A stretch of DNA of 64,000 bases from Terrisporobacter petrolearius (GCF_020748185.1 NZ_JAHZMO010000012.1:34520-98519); one strand, 5' to 3'. Positions 17,294 through 27,262 are shown, numbered from the stretch's first letter. Translations and numbers: made by a program. The notes: generated by a model not told the origin, from the letters alone.

Positions 17294-18670
17294 ATGGAAT
17301 ATTTAACTATAAAAGAGTTAATACTTGCTAGTGAAGGACAGCTAGTTTCTAAGTGTAGCGAAGAAATTTTAGTAAATGATATAGTAATAGACAGTAGAAA
17401 AGCAAGTAAAGAAAATGCTTTTGTTGCTATAGTTGGAGAAAACTTAGATGGGCATGATTTCATTAATTTAGCTATAAATCAAGGCTGTAAAACTATTATA
17501 AAAAATAAAGATAACAACGTTGACATAGAGAATAAAGAAATTAATGTAATAGAAGTAAACAACACGGAAGTAGCTTTTGGTGATATTGCTAGACTTTATA
17601 AGAAAAAATTTGAAATACCGTTCATAGCCGTTACGGGTAGTGTGGGAAAAACAACTACTAGAGATATGGTATATTCTACTATTAGTGCAAAATATAACTC
17701 ACTAAAAAATGTAGGAAACTTAAACAACCAATTTGGAGTGCCTTTAACTTTATTTAATTTAAATAAAGAACATGAATGTGCAGTAATAGAAATGGGAATG
17801 AGTGGGTTTAATGAAATTGAATACCTGGTAAATATCGTTAATCCGCAAATAGGTATAATTTCTAATATTGGATATTCTCATGTGGAACATCTAGGAAGTA
17901 GAGATGGTATTTTTAAAGCAAAAATGGAAATAACAACAAACTTTGATAAGGATTCTTTATTAATAGTTAATGGAGATGATGATTGTTTAAAAACTTTAAA
18001 GGATAAACATTTATTTTATAAACTAAAAACTTTTGGATTTGAAAAAGATAACGATATATACTGTGAATCTTTTGAAATGGATGAAGACAACATAAATTTC
18101 GTAGCAGTTATTGATGGGAAAAGAGAAGAGTTTTTCATTCCAACAGTTGGAAAACATAATATATATAATGCTATGGCAGCAATATTAGTAGGAATTAATC
18201 TGAATATGACATTAGAGGAAATAAAAGATGGTTTAAAAAATTTCCAATGCACAAAAAATAGGTTAGACATAATAAAAAGTAATAATTTAACTATAATTGA
18301 CTCAGTTTATAATGCAAGCATAGATTCTATGACGGCTGCATTAAATATTCTTGGAAGATATAAAAGCAGAAGAGTAGCAATACTTGGAGATATGTTTGAA
18401 ATGGGTGAATTTGCAGAATTTGGGCATAGACAAGTAGGAAAAGCAGCTTTAAACAATGTGGATATATTAATATCAATAGGAAAGGATTCAGAGTTTATAG
18501 TAAAAGAATTAAAAGAAAATAATATGAACCCTGACAATCTTTATCATTTTGAAACAAAAGAAGAAGCAATTAAAAAGCTAGATGATATCATAAAAGAAAA
18601 TGACACTATTTTAGTTAAGGCATCAAGAGGAATGCATCTAGAAAAGGTTGTTGAACATCTTAATAAATAG
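17294..18670 (+). CDS. murF: UDP-MurNAc-tripeptide-D-Ala-D-Ala ligase
   Basis: Adds D-Ala-D-Ala to the UDP-MurNAc-tripeptide in the cytoplasm, the last step of the soluble precursor. 458 residues with the three Mur ligase domains. The ATP loop is TGSVGKTTTRD, and NVGNLNNQFGVPLTL and SVYNASIDSM are MurF family segments. The start is ATG 17294, 3 bases after AAGGAGGTT. The frame is open for 17 codons further upstream, but that part overlaps the preceding hairpin and has no binding site. Confidence 0.94.
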   Translation: MEYLTIKELILASEGQLVSKCSEEILVNDIVIDSRKASKENAFVAIVGENLDGHDFINLAINQGCKTIIKNKDNNVDIENKEINVIEVNNTEVAFGDIARLYKKKFEIPFIAVTGSVGKTTTRDMVYSTISAKYNSLKNVGNLNNQFGVPLTLFNLNKEHECAVIEMGMSGFNEIEYLVNIVNPQIGIISNIGYSHVEHLGSRDGIFKAKMEITTNFDKDSLLIVNGDDDCLKTLKDKHLFYKLKTFGFEKDNDIYCESFEMDEDNINFVAVIDGKREEFFIPTVGKHNIYNAMAAILVGINLNMTLEEIKDGLKNFQCTKNRLDIIKSNNLTIIDSVYNASIDSMTAALNILGRYKSRRVAILGDMFEMGEFAEFGHRQVGKAALNNVDILISIGKDSEFIVKELKENNMNPDNLYHFETKEEAIKKLDDIIKENDTILVKASRGMHLEKVVEHLNK

Positions 18671-18709
18671 ACAAAATAATTAGCGAACTAGGGAGAGGAG
18701 TTTTATATT

Positions 18710-19672
18710 ATGTTAGGAATAACACAGCTTACGTATACAGCGATAATCGCATTTTTAATAGTAGTTATATTAGGACCAATATTTATACCAATGTTAGCAA
18801 AATTTAAATTTGGTCAAACGGTTAGGGATGATGGACCACAAACTCATTTACTAAAAAATGGAACACCAACTATGGGTGGAGTAATAATGATAATAGCTAT
18901 TCTTATTACTGGACTAACAAGAGCAAAAATAGATAGGGACTTATTAGTAGGACTAATATGTATAACAGGATTTGGATTTGTAGGATTCTTAGACGATTTT
19001 ATTAAAATTAAAATGAAAAGATCTTTAGGACTAAAAGCATATCAAAAAATTGTATTACAATTTGCTCTTGCATTATTTGTTGCTTATTATCAATACAGTG
19101 CATCACCAAGTGCAACTCAAATAATGGTTCCATTTACTGATTATGTAATAAACTTAGGACCTTTGTATGTACCAATAATGATGTTTATTATAATAGGAAC
19201 AGTAAATGCTGTAAACTTAACTGATGGTTTAGATGGTCTAGCATCAGGAGTGACTTTAATAGTATCAGCATTCTTTATGATGTTGGCAACAACAATAGGT
19301 AACAGTGATGTTGCAATACTTGCAGCAGCTACTGGGGGAGCTTGTTTAGGGTTCTTAGGATTCAATTCATATCCTGCTAAAGTATTTATGGGGGATACTG
19401 GTTCTATGGCCTTAGGAGGAGCGGTAGTAGCTTTTGCAGTATTAACAAACTCAGTACTTTTAATACCAATAGTAGGAGGTATTTATTTTGCAGAGGCTAT
19501 ATCAGTAATATTACAAGTTGTATCATTTAAATTAACTGGTAAAAGAATATTTAAAATGGCGCCAATACATCACCATTTTGAACAATGTGGATGGCCAGAA
19601 ACTAGAGTTGTATTTATATTTTGGATAACTACAGTAGTATTAGCATGGATAGGAATAATTGCAGTATTCTAA
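18710..19672 (+). CDS. mraY: Phospho-MurNAc-pentapeptide translocase
   Basis: Makes lipid I from UDP-MurNAc-pentapeptide and undecaprenyl phosphate at the membrane. 320 residues with about ten hydrophobic segments. Catalytic Asp residues lie in FLDDFIK and NLTDGLDGLASG, and the C-terminal MAPIHHHFE histidine cluster is complete. Forty bases after murF and 18 before murD. Confidence 0.96.
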   Translation: MLGITQLTYTAIIAFLIVVILGPIFIPMLAKFKFGQTVRDDGPQTHLLKNGTPTMGGVIMIIAILITGLTRAKIDRDLLVGLICITGFGFVGFLDDFIKIKMKRSLGLKAYQKIVLQFALALFVAYYQYSASPSATQIMVPFTDYVINLGPLYVPIMMFIIIGTVNAVNLTDGLDGLASGVTLIVSAFFMMLATTIGNSDVAILAAATGGACLGFLGFNSYPAKVFMGDTGSMALGGAVVAFAVLTNSVLLIPIVGGIYFAEAISVILQVVSFKLTGKRIFKMAPIHHHFEQCGWPETRVVFIFWITTVVLAWIGIIAVF

Positions 19673-19690
19673 TCACTAGGGGGGAAAACA

Positions 19691-21049
19691 ATGAACCTAA
19701 AAAATAAAAATATTTTACTTGTTGGGTTAGCTAAAACAGGTGTTTCAACAATTAAATTATTAAACAAACTAGAAGCAAATATAATAGTTAATGATATAAA
19801 AGATGAAGAAAAATTAAAAGATATTTTACTAGAATTAAAAGATATAAAAAATGCTCAGTATATTCTTGGATATCATCCAGAAAACGTAGACCATATAGAC
19901 TTAGCAGTTGTGTCTCCTGGAGTACCTTTAGACTTGCCTTTTATATTAAAACTAAAAGAAAATAATATAGAGATAATAGGAGAAGTAGAGCTTGCTTATA
20001 GACTCTCTAAAAATCCTGTATTTGTAGGTATAACTGGAACAAATGGAAAAACGACTACAACATCTTTAGTAGGGGAAATATTTAAATCAGACAATAAGGA
20101 CACATATATAGTGGGAAACATTGGAAATCCTGTTGTAGACACAGTAGAAACTACAACTGAAGATTCATATTTAATAACAGAGCTAAGCTCATTCCAGTTG
20201 GAAAGTATTGTTGACTTTAAACCTAAAGTTGCATCAATATTGAATTTTTCTCCAGATCACTTAAATAGACATCATACTATGGAAAATTATATAGCTGCTA
20301 AAGCTAATATATTTAAAAACCAAGATAAAAGTGATTTCGCAATATTAAATTATGACGATAAAGAAGTTAGAAGTCTAGAGTCTAATTGTAATGGCCAAGT
20401 AATATTTTTCTCAAGAAAAGAAAAACTTGATAAAGGTGTATATTTAGACGAAAACAACAATATAGTTATTCATATAGATAAAAAAATTGTTTTATTAAAT
20501 AAAAAAGAGCTTAGTTTACCAGGAGGACATAACCTAGAAAATTGCATGGCTGCTATTGCTATGTCTTACGTATGCAATGTGGATTTAGAAACTTTAAAGC
20601 ATGTATTAAAAACATTTAAAGCTGTAGAACATAGATTAGAATATGTTAGAACATTAAATGATATTATATTTGTAAATGACTCTAAGGGAACTAATCCAGA
20701 TTCAACTGTTAAGGCAATAACTTCTTATGAAAATCCAATCATACTAATAGCTGGTGGATACAATAAAGAAAGTGATTTTAGTGAGCTTTTAGAAGTAGGA
20801 AAAGAAAATATTAAAGCCCTAGTCTTAATGGGTGAAACTTCTAGTACAATTGAAAAATGTGCTAAAGAAAAAGATTATAAAACTATAATTAAAGTTAATA
20901 ATATGAAAGAAGCTGTAGAAGCTTCTTATAACCTAGCTGAAAGTGGAGATGTTGTTCTTTTATCTCCTGCTTGTGCAAGTTGGGATATGTACAAAAGTTT
21001 TGAAGTGAGAGGACGCGACTTCAAAGATAATGTTAACAACTTAAAATAA
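19691..21049 (+). CDS. murD: UDP-MurNAc-L-alanine--D-glutamate ligase
   Basis: Adds D-glutamate to UDP-MurNAc-L-Ala. 452 residues with an N-terminal Rossmann-like UDP domain (NILLVGLAKTGVST), the ATP loop GITGTNGKTTTT, the conserved ELSSFQLE, and the C-terminal domain starting near EHRLE, with NDSKGTNPDST. GGGGGG precedes the ATG. Sits in the usual mraY-murD-spoVE order. Confidence 0.95.
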   Translation: MNLKNKNILLVGLAKTGVSTIKLLNKLEANIIVNDIKDEEKLKDILLELKDIKNAQYILGYHPENVDHIDLAVVSPGVPLDLPFILKLKENNIEIIGEVELAYRLSKNPVFVGITGTNGKTTTTSLVGEIFKSDNKDTYIVGNIGNPVVDTVETTTEDSYLITELSSFQLESIVDFKPKVASILNFSPDHLNRHHTMENYIAAKANIFKNQDKSDFAILNYDDKEVRSLESNCNGQVIFFSRKEKLDKGVYLDENNNIVIHIDKKIVLLNKKELSLPGGHNLENCMAAIAMSYVCNVDLETLKHVLKTFKAVEHRLEYVRTLNDIIFVNDSKGTNPDSTVKAITSYENPIILIAGGYNKESDFSELLEVGKENIKALVLMGETSSTIEKCAKEKDYKTIIKVNNMKEAVEASYNLAESGDVVLLSPACASWDMYKSFEVRGRDFKDNVNNLK

Positions 21050-21093
21050 CTCCTTCAAAGCAATTTACTGCGAAATGGAGGGTAGTCTATCAG

Positions 21094-22224
21094 ATGCCTA
21101 GTAAAATTTTAAAAAAGCAAATTGACAGGGGGATGAAGACTGATTTTGATTCAGTAGTATTTTATACTACCATGATTTTAGTATTTTTTGGGATCATCAT
21201 GGTGTTTAGTGCAAGTTATATTCAATCTTCATTTAAACATAATGATCCCTATTTCTTTTTAAAAAGAGATTTAATTTATGCAACACTGGGATTTATAGGA
21301 ATGATGGTTCTTTCCAATGTTGATTATAAACTTTGGAAAAAATATGCAACACCTATTTGTATAGTTGCCATTATATTTTTACTTTTAGTTTTAACACCTC
21401 TTGGTATTGAAGCTAATGGTGCTAAGAGATGGCTAGGTGTTGGAGGAGCAACTTTCCAGCCATCAGATATAGCTAAATTTGCTTGTGTTGTGTTTACAGC
21501 AAAACTAATAGAAAAACGATACGATAAAATAAAATCTTTGACAAAAGGTGTTTTACCGCTTTTGTTTATGCCTATGCTAATATTTGTATTAATAATGCTT
21601 GAACCTAACATGTCTACAGCTGGTACAGTAATACTTGTAACCTTTGTTATGCTGTTTGTAGCAGGAATGAATATGAAATTTGTTGGCGTTATGGGCTTAT
21701 CAGGAGTGGCGCTATTTGGTCTTCTAGTAATGATAGAACCTTATAGATTAAAACGTATTACTTCCTTTTTAGATCCGTTTCAAGATCCACTAGGAGCTGG
21801 GTATCAGGTCATACAAAGCTTATATGCATTAGGATCAGGAGGATTATTTGGCCTAGGTCTAGGGAAAAGTAAACAAAAATATTTTTACATACCAGAACCA
21901 CAAAATGATTTTATATTTGCCATAATAGGTGAAGAATTGGGCTTAATAGGATGTATCTTAGTAATTATGTTATTTATATTACTAGTTTATAGATGTGTTC
22001 GTATAGCTCTAAAATGTGAAGACATATTTGCTTGTATGTTAGTAATAGGTATAGGAGCTTTAATAGGTATTCAAGCAGCATTGAATATTGCTGTTGCCAC
22101 ATCTACTATGCCAAACACAGGGGTAGCCCTGCCATTTATAAGTTATGGAGGAACCTCGCTGACCATGCTTATGGGGGAAATAGGAATAGTGTTAAACATC
22201 TCAAAACATGTCAAGATTAAATAA
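21094..22224 (+). CDS. spoVE: SEDS-family glycosyltransferase, SpoVE/FtsW
   Basis: A ten-segment membrane protein of 376 residues that polymerises lipid II together with a class B PBP, here presumably SpoVD. Family marks are GANGAKRWLGVGG (family usually NGARRWL), FQPSDIAK, and the C-terminal PNTGVALPFISYGGTS. SEDS members of the division and spore systems are hard to separate by sequence; I use spoVE because of the spoVD partner and clostridial gene order. The SD is GGAGGG with a long spacer (about 11 bases) to ATG 21094; an ATG at codon 14 directly follows GGGGG and is less likely. Confidence 0.88.
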   Translation: MPSKILKKQIDRGMKTDFDSVVFYTTMILVFFGIIMVFSASYIQSSFKHNDPYFFLKRDLIYATLGFIGMMVLSNVDYKLWKKYATPICIVAIIFLLLVLTPLGIEANGAKRWLGVGGATFQPSDIAKFACVVFTAKLIEKRYDKIKSLTKGVLPLLFMPMLIFVLIMLEPNMSTAGTVILVTFVMLFVAGMNMKFVGVMGLSGVALFGLLVMIEPYRLKRITSFLDPFQDPLGAGYQVIQSLYALGSGGLFGLGLGKSKQKYFYIPEPQNDFIFAIIGEELGLIGCILVIMLFILLVYRCVRIALKCEDIFACMLVIGIGALIGIQAALNIAVATSTMPNTGVALPFISYGGTSLTMLMGEIGIVLNISKHVKIK

Positions 22225-22238
22225 CAGGAGATGATACA

Positions 22239-23456
22239 ATGAAGGTATTACTATCAGGCGGAGGAACGGGAGGACACGTTTATCCAGCAATAGCAATCGC
22301 TAACAAAATAAAAGAAGAAAATCCTGATTGTGAGATATTATTTGTAGGAACAGAAAAAGGTATAGAATCAGAAATAGTTCCAAAATACGGATATGAGTTA
22401 AAAACTGTAACAGTACAAGGATTTAGAAGAAAAATAGATTTTGAAAATGTAAAACGAGTATTTAAACTATGTAAGGGGTTAGAACAATCTAGAAGAATAG
22501 TTAAAAAATATAAACCAGATATAGTAATAGGAACTGGTGGATATGTTAGTGGACCAGTTTTATTTAACTCAGCTTTAAATAAAACTGTAACAATAGTTCA
22601 TGAGCAAAACTCATTCCCTGGAGTAACAAATAAAATACTTTCTAAAGTAGTTACAAGAGTTCTTACAAGTTTTGAAGATTCTCATGAAAGATTTCCAGAA
22701 GAAAGTAGAAATAAGCTAGTTCTTACAGGAAATCCAGTAAGAAAAGAAATATTACAATCAAGAAAATCAACTTCAAGAAAAAAACTTGGAATAAGTGAAG
22801 ATAAAAAAATGGTTCTTTGCTATGGTGGTAGTGGTGGATCAGAAGAAATTAATGATGCAATGAGACTTGTAATAAAAAATATGGTAAAAGAAGACATTGC
22901 ATTTATATTTGCAACTGGAAAACTATATTATGATGAATTTATGGAGTCTTTAGGAGACGTTTCTTTAAAACCTTATCAAAGAGTAATGCCTTATTTGGAT
23001 AATATGGCAGATGGACTATCTGCAAGTGATATTGTAATAGGAAGTGCTGGTGCAATATCTTTAGCAGAGATAACGGCCCTTGGAAAACCATCTATTATAA
23101 TACCGAAGGCTTATACTGCTGAAAATCATCAAGAATATAATGCTAAGAGTATAGAATCTCAAGGTGCAGGAATTGCTATATTAGAAAAAGATTTAACTCC
23201 TGAAAAATTAAATGAAGTAGTATTTAAATTACTAGGAGATAGAGAATTACTTATAGATATGGCAAATGCAAGTAAATCTATTGGTAAACCTCAAGCAATA
23301 GATTTAATATATGATGAAATTATGAAAGCATATAATGAAAAGCAACAAAATAATATTTCAAAAAAAGAAAAGAAAGAATCAAAAGAAGTAGCTAAAGAAA
23401 TAAAGGCTAGTGAGGAAGTAAAGGAAATAAAAACAATAGGAATAAAGAAAAAGTAA
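22239..23456 (+). CDS. murG: UDP-GlcNAc--lipid I N-acetylglucosaminyltransferase
   Basis: Makes lipid II on the cytoplasmic side of the membrane. Two GT-B domains: the N-terminal SGGGTGGHVYPA loop and the C-terminal GGSGGSEEIN and GSAGAISLAEI segments bind acceptor lipid and UDP-GlcNAc. At 405 residues it is about 40-50 longer than usual. The excess is a Lys/Glu-rich tail (from about residue 365) of low complexity, probably disordered. Fourteen bases after spoVE. Confidence 0.94.
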   Translation: MKVLLSGGGTGGHVYPAIAIANKIKEENPDCEILFVGTEKGIESEIVPKYGYELKTVTVQGFRRKIDFENVKRVFKLCKGLEQSRRIVKKYKPDIVIGTGGYVSGPVLFNSALNKTVTIVHEQNSFPGVTNKILSKVVTRVLTSFEDSHERFPEESRNKLVLTGNPVRKEILQSRKSTSRKKLGISEDKKMVLCYGGSGGSEEINDAMRLVIKNMVKEDIAFIFATGKLYYDEFMESLGDVSLKPYQRVMPYLDNMADGLSASDIVIGSAGAISLAEITALGKPSIIIPKAYTAENHQEYNAKSIESQGAGIAILEKDLTPEKLNEVVFKLLGDRELLIDMANASKSIGKPQAIDLIYDEIMKAYNEKQQNNISKKEKKESKEVAKEIKASEEVKEIKTIGIKKK

Positions 23457-23463
23457 CATATAC

Positions 23464-23518
23464 CCCCTCTAACTCATAATATTTAATAATAAGGGATTTA
23501 ATATTATGATTAGGGGGG
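23464..23518 (+). promoter_or_regulatory. Hairpin covering the murA ribosome binding site
   Basis: 23464-23483 pairs with 23500-23518 over about 19 bp with one bulged C (23473) and one G-T pair, loop of 16 bases. The right arm ends in GGGGGG (23513-23518), the Shine-Dalgarno of the TTG start at 23525. Pairing would block ribosome entry. No T-run follows, so it is a poor terminator. It is most simply read as a translational control hairpin, or as an RNase processing site between murG and murA. Confidence 0.55.
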
Positions 23519-23524
23519 TTCATT

Positions 23525-24775
23525 TTGTCTAAATATCTAATAACTGGTGGAAACAAAATACACGGAACCTTAAGTATAAAAGGGGCGAAAAACTCCATTT
23601 TACCATTAATGGCTGCATCCTTATTGAATGGAAATGTTAATATTATTCATAACGCTCCATTGATAGCTGACGTATATACAATGATAGATATATTGAAAAG
23701 CATAGGGTGTAAAATTGATTTTAATGACCATGTATTAGTAATAGATAGCTCTAATCTGACATCCAACGAAATAGATGAGGCATATGTCAAGAAAATGAGA
23801 TCATCTATTATTGTACTTGGAGCTATGATTAGTAGATTAGAACATGTTAAAATATATGAGCCAGGGGGTTGCGCAATAGGGAAAAGACCCATAGACTTAC
23901 ATCTAAACTCTTTGAGAAAATTAGGAGTGAAAATAGAAGAAGGCTCTATTATAAACTGTGAAAGAAAAGAAATTATAGGACACGATATAATACTTGAAAG
24001 TCCTAGCGTTGGTGCTACTGAGAATATTATTTTGGCAGCGGTTAAAGCAAAAGGAACAACTAGAATATATAATGCAGCAAAGGAACCGGAGATAGAAGAC
24101 CTTCAAGATTACGTGAATAAAATGGGAGGCAAGGTTAGTGGAGCAGGAAGTGATTTCATAGAAATACAAGGCGTGGATAAATTAGGTAAAGTTGAACATT
24201 CTGTTATTCCTGATAGGATTGCCATAGGGACTTATATGGTAGCGAGTGCAATTACGGGAGGTTGTTTAGAAGTAGACAAAATAGTAAGAAGACATATGGA
24301 ACCTATAAATAATACGCTAATAAAGGCAGGATGTAATATTGAATATACTAAGGAAGGCCTCATTTTAACTTCACCAAAGAAAATTAAAGCTATAAACTTT
24401 TTAAAAACAGATATCCATCCTAATTTCCCAACGGATATGCAAGCACAAATGATGGCTCTTATGACATTGAGTGATAAAAATAATATTTTTTATGAGACGA
24501 TTTTTGAAAATCGTTTTATGCATTGCAGTGAACTTAATAAAATGGGGGCAAACACTGAGATAATAAGTACTCATTTATGCAAAGTAAATGGAGTCAATAA
24601 ATTATATGGTGCTAAAACTAAATCGCCGGATTTAAGAGGTGGAGCAGCTTTAATTTTAGCAGCACTTGCTGCTGAGGGAGAAAGCGAAATTAGTAATATA
24701 TATCATGTGGAAAGAGGATATGAAAATATAGAAGGCATATTAAACAACTTAGGAGGAGAAATTAGGAAAATATAA
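23525..24775 (+). CDS. murA: UDP-GlcNAc 1-carboxyvinyltransferase
   Basis: Transfers enolpyruvate from PEP to UDP-GlcNAc, the first committed step to peptidoglycan. 416 residues. The catalytic residue that reacts with fosfomycin is Cys116 in PGGCAIGKRPIDLHL, so no natural Cys-to-Asp resistance change. Lys22-Asn23 (KGAKNS) are in place. The start is TTG 23525, six bases after GGGGGG, and that binding site is the right arm of a strong hairpin. Firmicutes often have two murA copies; whether this is the only one cannot be told here. Confidence 0.94.
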   Translation: MSKYLITGGNKIHGTLSIKGAKNSILPLMAASLLNGNVNIIHNAPLIADVYTMIDILKSIGCKIDFNDHVLVIDSSNLTSNEIDEAYVKKMRSSIIVLGAMISRLEHVKIYEPGGCAIGKRPIDLHLNSLRKLGVKIEEGSIINCERKEIIGHDIILESPSVGATENIILAAVKAKGTTRIYNAAKEPEIEDLQDYVNKMGGKVSGAGSDFIEIQGVDKLGKVEHSVIPDRIAIGTYMVASAITGGCLEVDKIVRRHMEPINNTLIKAGCNIEYTKEGLILTSPKKIKAINFLKTDIHPNFPTDMQAQMMALMTLSDKNNIFYETIFENRFMHCSELNKMGANTEIISTHLCKVNGVNKLYGAKTKSPDLRGGAALILAALAAEGESEISNIYHVERGYENIEGILNNLGGEIRKI

Positions 24776-24804
24776 AGGGTCTTTTGGACCTTTTATATTT
24801 TTTT
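24774..24804 (+). terminator. Rho-independent terminator after murA
   Basis: AAAGG-TC and GA-CCTTT pair with one bulged G and a five-base loop, followed by TATATTTTTTT. Confidence 0.65.
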
Positions 24805-24899
24805 GTAATAATTTGCTAATTAAAATGAAAAACTTTTGTAGGAGTTTTAAGAGCAAAAGAAGTATTTTATATATAATAAAAAATTAAGGAGGGATGTGT

Positions 24900-25634
24900 T
24901 TGAGAAAAAGAAGAAAGATAAATACTAATAAACTTATGGGAATTTTATTTTTTTCTTTGCTATTAACATTAGGAACATGTTTCTTCTTAAAGAGTGACTT
25001 CTTTTTTTTAAAACAAGTGGTGATAAATAACAATAAGTATTTATCAAAAGAGGATGTTAATAACCTATTAAATTTAGAGGAAAATAAGAATATTTTTTTC
25101 TATGATTTAAAAAATTTAGAGAATCGAGTTAAAAAAAGTACCTATGTTAAAGATTGTGAGATTAAAAGAAAGATACCGAACAAGCTTATAGTGAATGTAA
25201 AAGAAAAGAATATTATTGGGCCCTTGTATAACGGCAAGTCTTATTGTTATATAGATGATCAGGGAAAACTTGTAGATGAATTAAAAGAAATAAAAAATGA
25301 TGACTTAATTTTTACTATTTCTTATACATTAAATAACAAAATGTTGAAATTTGACAATGAAAATGATAAGAATAAACTTATAAGACTGTATAAAAATCTA
25401 GATGAAGAAAACATATTATTACAAATTAAAACCGTTAATTTTACAAAAGGAAAAGAAATTATTATGAAGGGTAAAACAGGGCTCACTATATGCCTTAATA
25501 AGGATAATAATATAGAAAAAAACATAGTAAAGCTTAGTAAAGTAATGATAGATTTGCAAAATAGAAAAGAACTTTATGGCAAGGTGGATTTTACTTATGA
25601 CAATTATTTACTGTATAGTCCCTATTCAAATTAA
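24900..25634 (+). CDS. ftsQ: FtsQ/DivIB cell division protein
   Basis: A bitopic divisome protein of 244 residues: basic cytoplasmic tail (RKRRKINTNK), one membrane segment (about 13-33), then an outer POTRA domain (VVINNNKYLSKEDVNNLL) and the FtsQ beta domain. It joins FtsL and DivIC to regulate septal synthesis. The start is TTG 24900, with AAGGAGG seven bases upstream; the ATG at 24894 lies directly against that site. Weak conservation is normal for this family, and the gene order supports the call. Confidence 0.82.
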   Translation: MRKRRKINTNKLMGILFFSLLLTLGTCFFLKSDFFFLKQVVINNNKYLSKEDVNNLLNLEENKNIFFYDLKNLENRVKKSTYVKDCEIKRKIPNKLIVNVKEKNIIGPLYNGKSYCYIDDQGKLVDELKEIKNDDLIFTISYTLNNKMLKFDNENDKNKLIRLYKNLDEENILLQIKTVNFTKGKEIIMKGKTGLTICLNKDNNIEKNIVKLSKVMIDLQNRKELYGKVDFTYDNYLLYSPYSN

Positions 25635-25655
25635 TAAAATTATTAAAAAAATAGA

Positions 25656-25698
25656 AAAAAAGCATTAATATTATGAAAAATCACTTGAATATTAATGC
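25656..25698 (-). terminator. Hairpin that reads as a minus-strand terminator
   Basis: GCATTAATATT/AATATTAATGC, 15-base loop. On the minus strand it runs into TTTTTTCTATTTTTTT; on the plus strand the following bases are not T-rich. No minus-strand gene is visible upstream of it. Confidence 0.45.
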
Positions 25699-26023
25699 AG
25701 TTTCACAGTAAAATTTAAAGTAGATAAATGTTGCAAACTAACGACAAAAAATGTTTTCACAGTCATAATAGATAAATATTTGAAATTTTTCATAAAATTA
25801 GGAAATATCTATTTTCAAATCATTGCTATTAAGAGTATAATAATATAGAGAATAAGACGCTTTTATATTATATTATTTTAAAGAATATTTATACATATTA
25901 TTTGACAATATACAGAAATACAGAACATATTGTTAAAAATCTATTATACACGTTTAATAAAAAGAGTAAAAATTGGTATTTTTATGGAATAAGATAGTAA
26001 TTTAACAAAAAATACAAGTAAAA

Positions 26024-26032
26024 TGGTATAAT
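26024..26032 (+). promoter_or_regulatory. Extended -10 promoter of ftsZ
   Basis: TGG-TATAAT, 48 bases before the ftsZ ATG. TTAACA at 26002-26007 could be a -35 with a long 19-base spacer. Confidence 0.5.
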
Positions 26033-26079
26033 CATAATACATGACTGTTTAATTCAGAAGATAGGGAGGTTAAAAAATA

Positions 26080-27246
26080 ATGAATAATAATAGAATTGAT
26101 ATAGAAACTGACAACAATGATGCTGTTATAAAAGTTATTGGTGTTGGTGGCGGTGGAAACAACGCTGTTAACCGAATGATAAGAGAAGAAGTAAAAGGAG
26201 TAGAATTTATTTCTATAAATACAGATAAGCAAGCACTATTATCGTCTATGGCAGAAAACCAAATTCAAATCGGAGAAAAATTGACTAGAGGATTAGGTGC
26301 GGGGGCTAAGCCAGAAGTAGGAAAAAAAGCTGCTGAAGAAAGCAGAGAACAAATAGTAGGATTACTTGACGGAACAGATATGGTATTTGTTACTGCAGGT
26401 ATGGGTGGAGGAACTGGAACAGGTGCCGCGCCAATAGTTGCAAAATTAGCTAAGGAAATGGGGATACTTACTGTAGGTGTTGTAACGAAGCCTTTTGGAT
26501 TTGAAGGTAAAATAAGAATGAAAAATGCTGAAGAAGGTATAAAAGATTTAAAAGCTAATGTTGACACATTAATAACTATACCTAATGATAGACTTTTACA
26601 AATAGTACAAAAGAATACATCAATGGTAGATGCGTTTTCTATAGCAGATAACGTATTAAAGCAAGGTATACAATCTATATCTGACTTAATAAAAATGCCA
26701 GGACTTATAAACTTAGACTTTGCCGATGTCACTTCTATAATGAAGGACAAAGGATTAGCTCACATGGGTATAGGAACTGCTAGTGGGGAAAATAGAGCTA
26801 TAGACGCAGCAAAAGAAGCTATTCAATCTCCATTACTAGAAACTTCTATAAAAGGCGCTAAAGGGGTATTACTTAATGTTGCTGGTGGTGCAAACTTAAC
26901 ATTATTTGAAGCTAATGCAGCATCGAGTTTAGTTACTGAATCATGTGATGCAGAAGCAAATATAATATTTGGTACATCTATAAGAGAAGATTTAGGAGAA
27001 GATATTACTATAACTGTAATAGCTACAGGATTTGAAACTAATCCATCTCAAGGGTTTGAGGATTCATTTAAAAATAGAGGTACTAATAGACCTTCAGAAA
27101 TAGCAACTAAGAAAGTTGCAGTAGAGGAAGTTGCAGCAACAAAAGAAGAAAAAGTAGAGGAAAAAGTGGAAGCTAAAAAGCCAACTCATGATATGGATGA
27201 TGATTTACCACCAATTCCAGTTTTCTTAAGAAGAAATAGAAAATAA
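26080..27246 (+). CDS. ftsZ: Cell division GTPase FtsZ
   Basis: The tubulin homologue that forms the Z ring. 388 residues. The GTP loop [12 protein letters not shown] lies at about 107-118, and the T7 synergy loop NLDFADV is complete. The linker (about 320-370) is Lys/Glu-rich. The extreme C-terminus, [13 protein letters not shown], is the conserved peptide that docks partners such as SepF, also encoded in this window. GGGAGGT precedes the ATG. Bracketed by its own promoter region and terminators, so monocistronic. Confidence 0.97.
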   Translation: MNNNRIDIETDNNDAVIKVIGVGGGGNNAVNRMIREEVKGVEFISINTDKQALLSSMAENQIQIGEKLTRGLGAGAKPEVGKKAAEESREQIVGLLDGTDMVFVTAGMGGGTGTGAAPIVAKLAKEMGILTVGVVTKPFGFEGKIRMKNAEEGIKDLKANVDTLITIPNDRLLQIVQKNTSMVDAFSIADNVLKQGIQSISDLIKMPGLINLDFADVTSIMKDKGLAHMGIGTASGENRAIDAAKEAIQSPLLETSIKGAKGVLLNVAGGANLTLFEANAASSLVTESCDAEANIIFGTSIREDLGEDITITVIATGFETNPSQGFEDSFKNRGTNRPSEIATKKVAVEEVAATKEEKVEEKVEAKKPTHDMDDDLPPIPVFLRRNRK

Positions 27247-27262
27247 TTTATATACATAATCA

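Larger units (their letters stand above)
25635..26079. other. Long ftsQ-ftsZ intergenic region
   Basis: 445 bases without a protein gene. Contents: a perfect 11-bp inverted repeat (25662-25672 with 25688-25698) whose T-run is on the minus strand; a TATAAT at 25836-25841; a TTGACA at 25902-25907 with CATATT 18 bases on; and an extended -10 TGGTATAAT at 26024-26032. ftsZ is therefore likely transcribed from several promoters independently of the mur genes. Confidence 0.5.
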
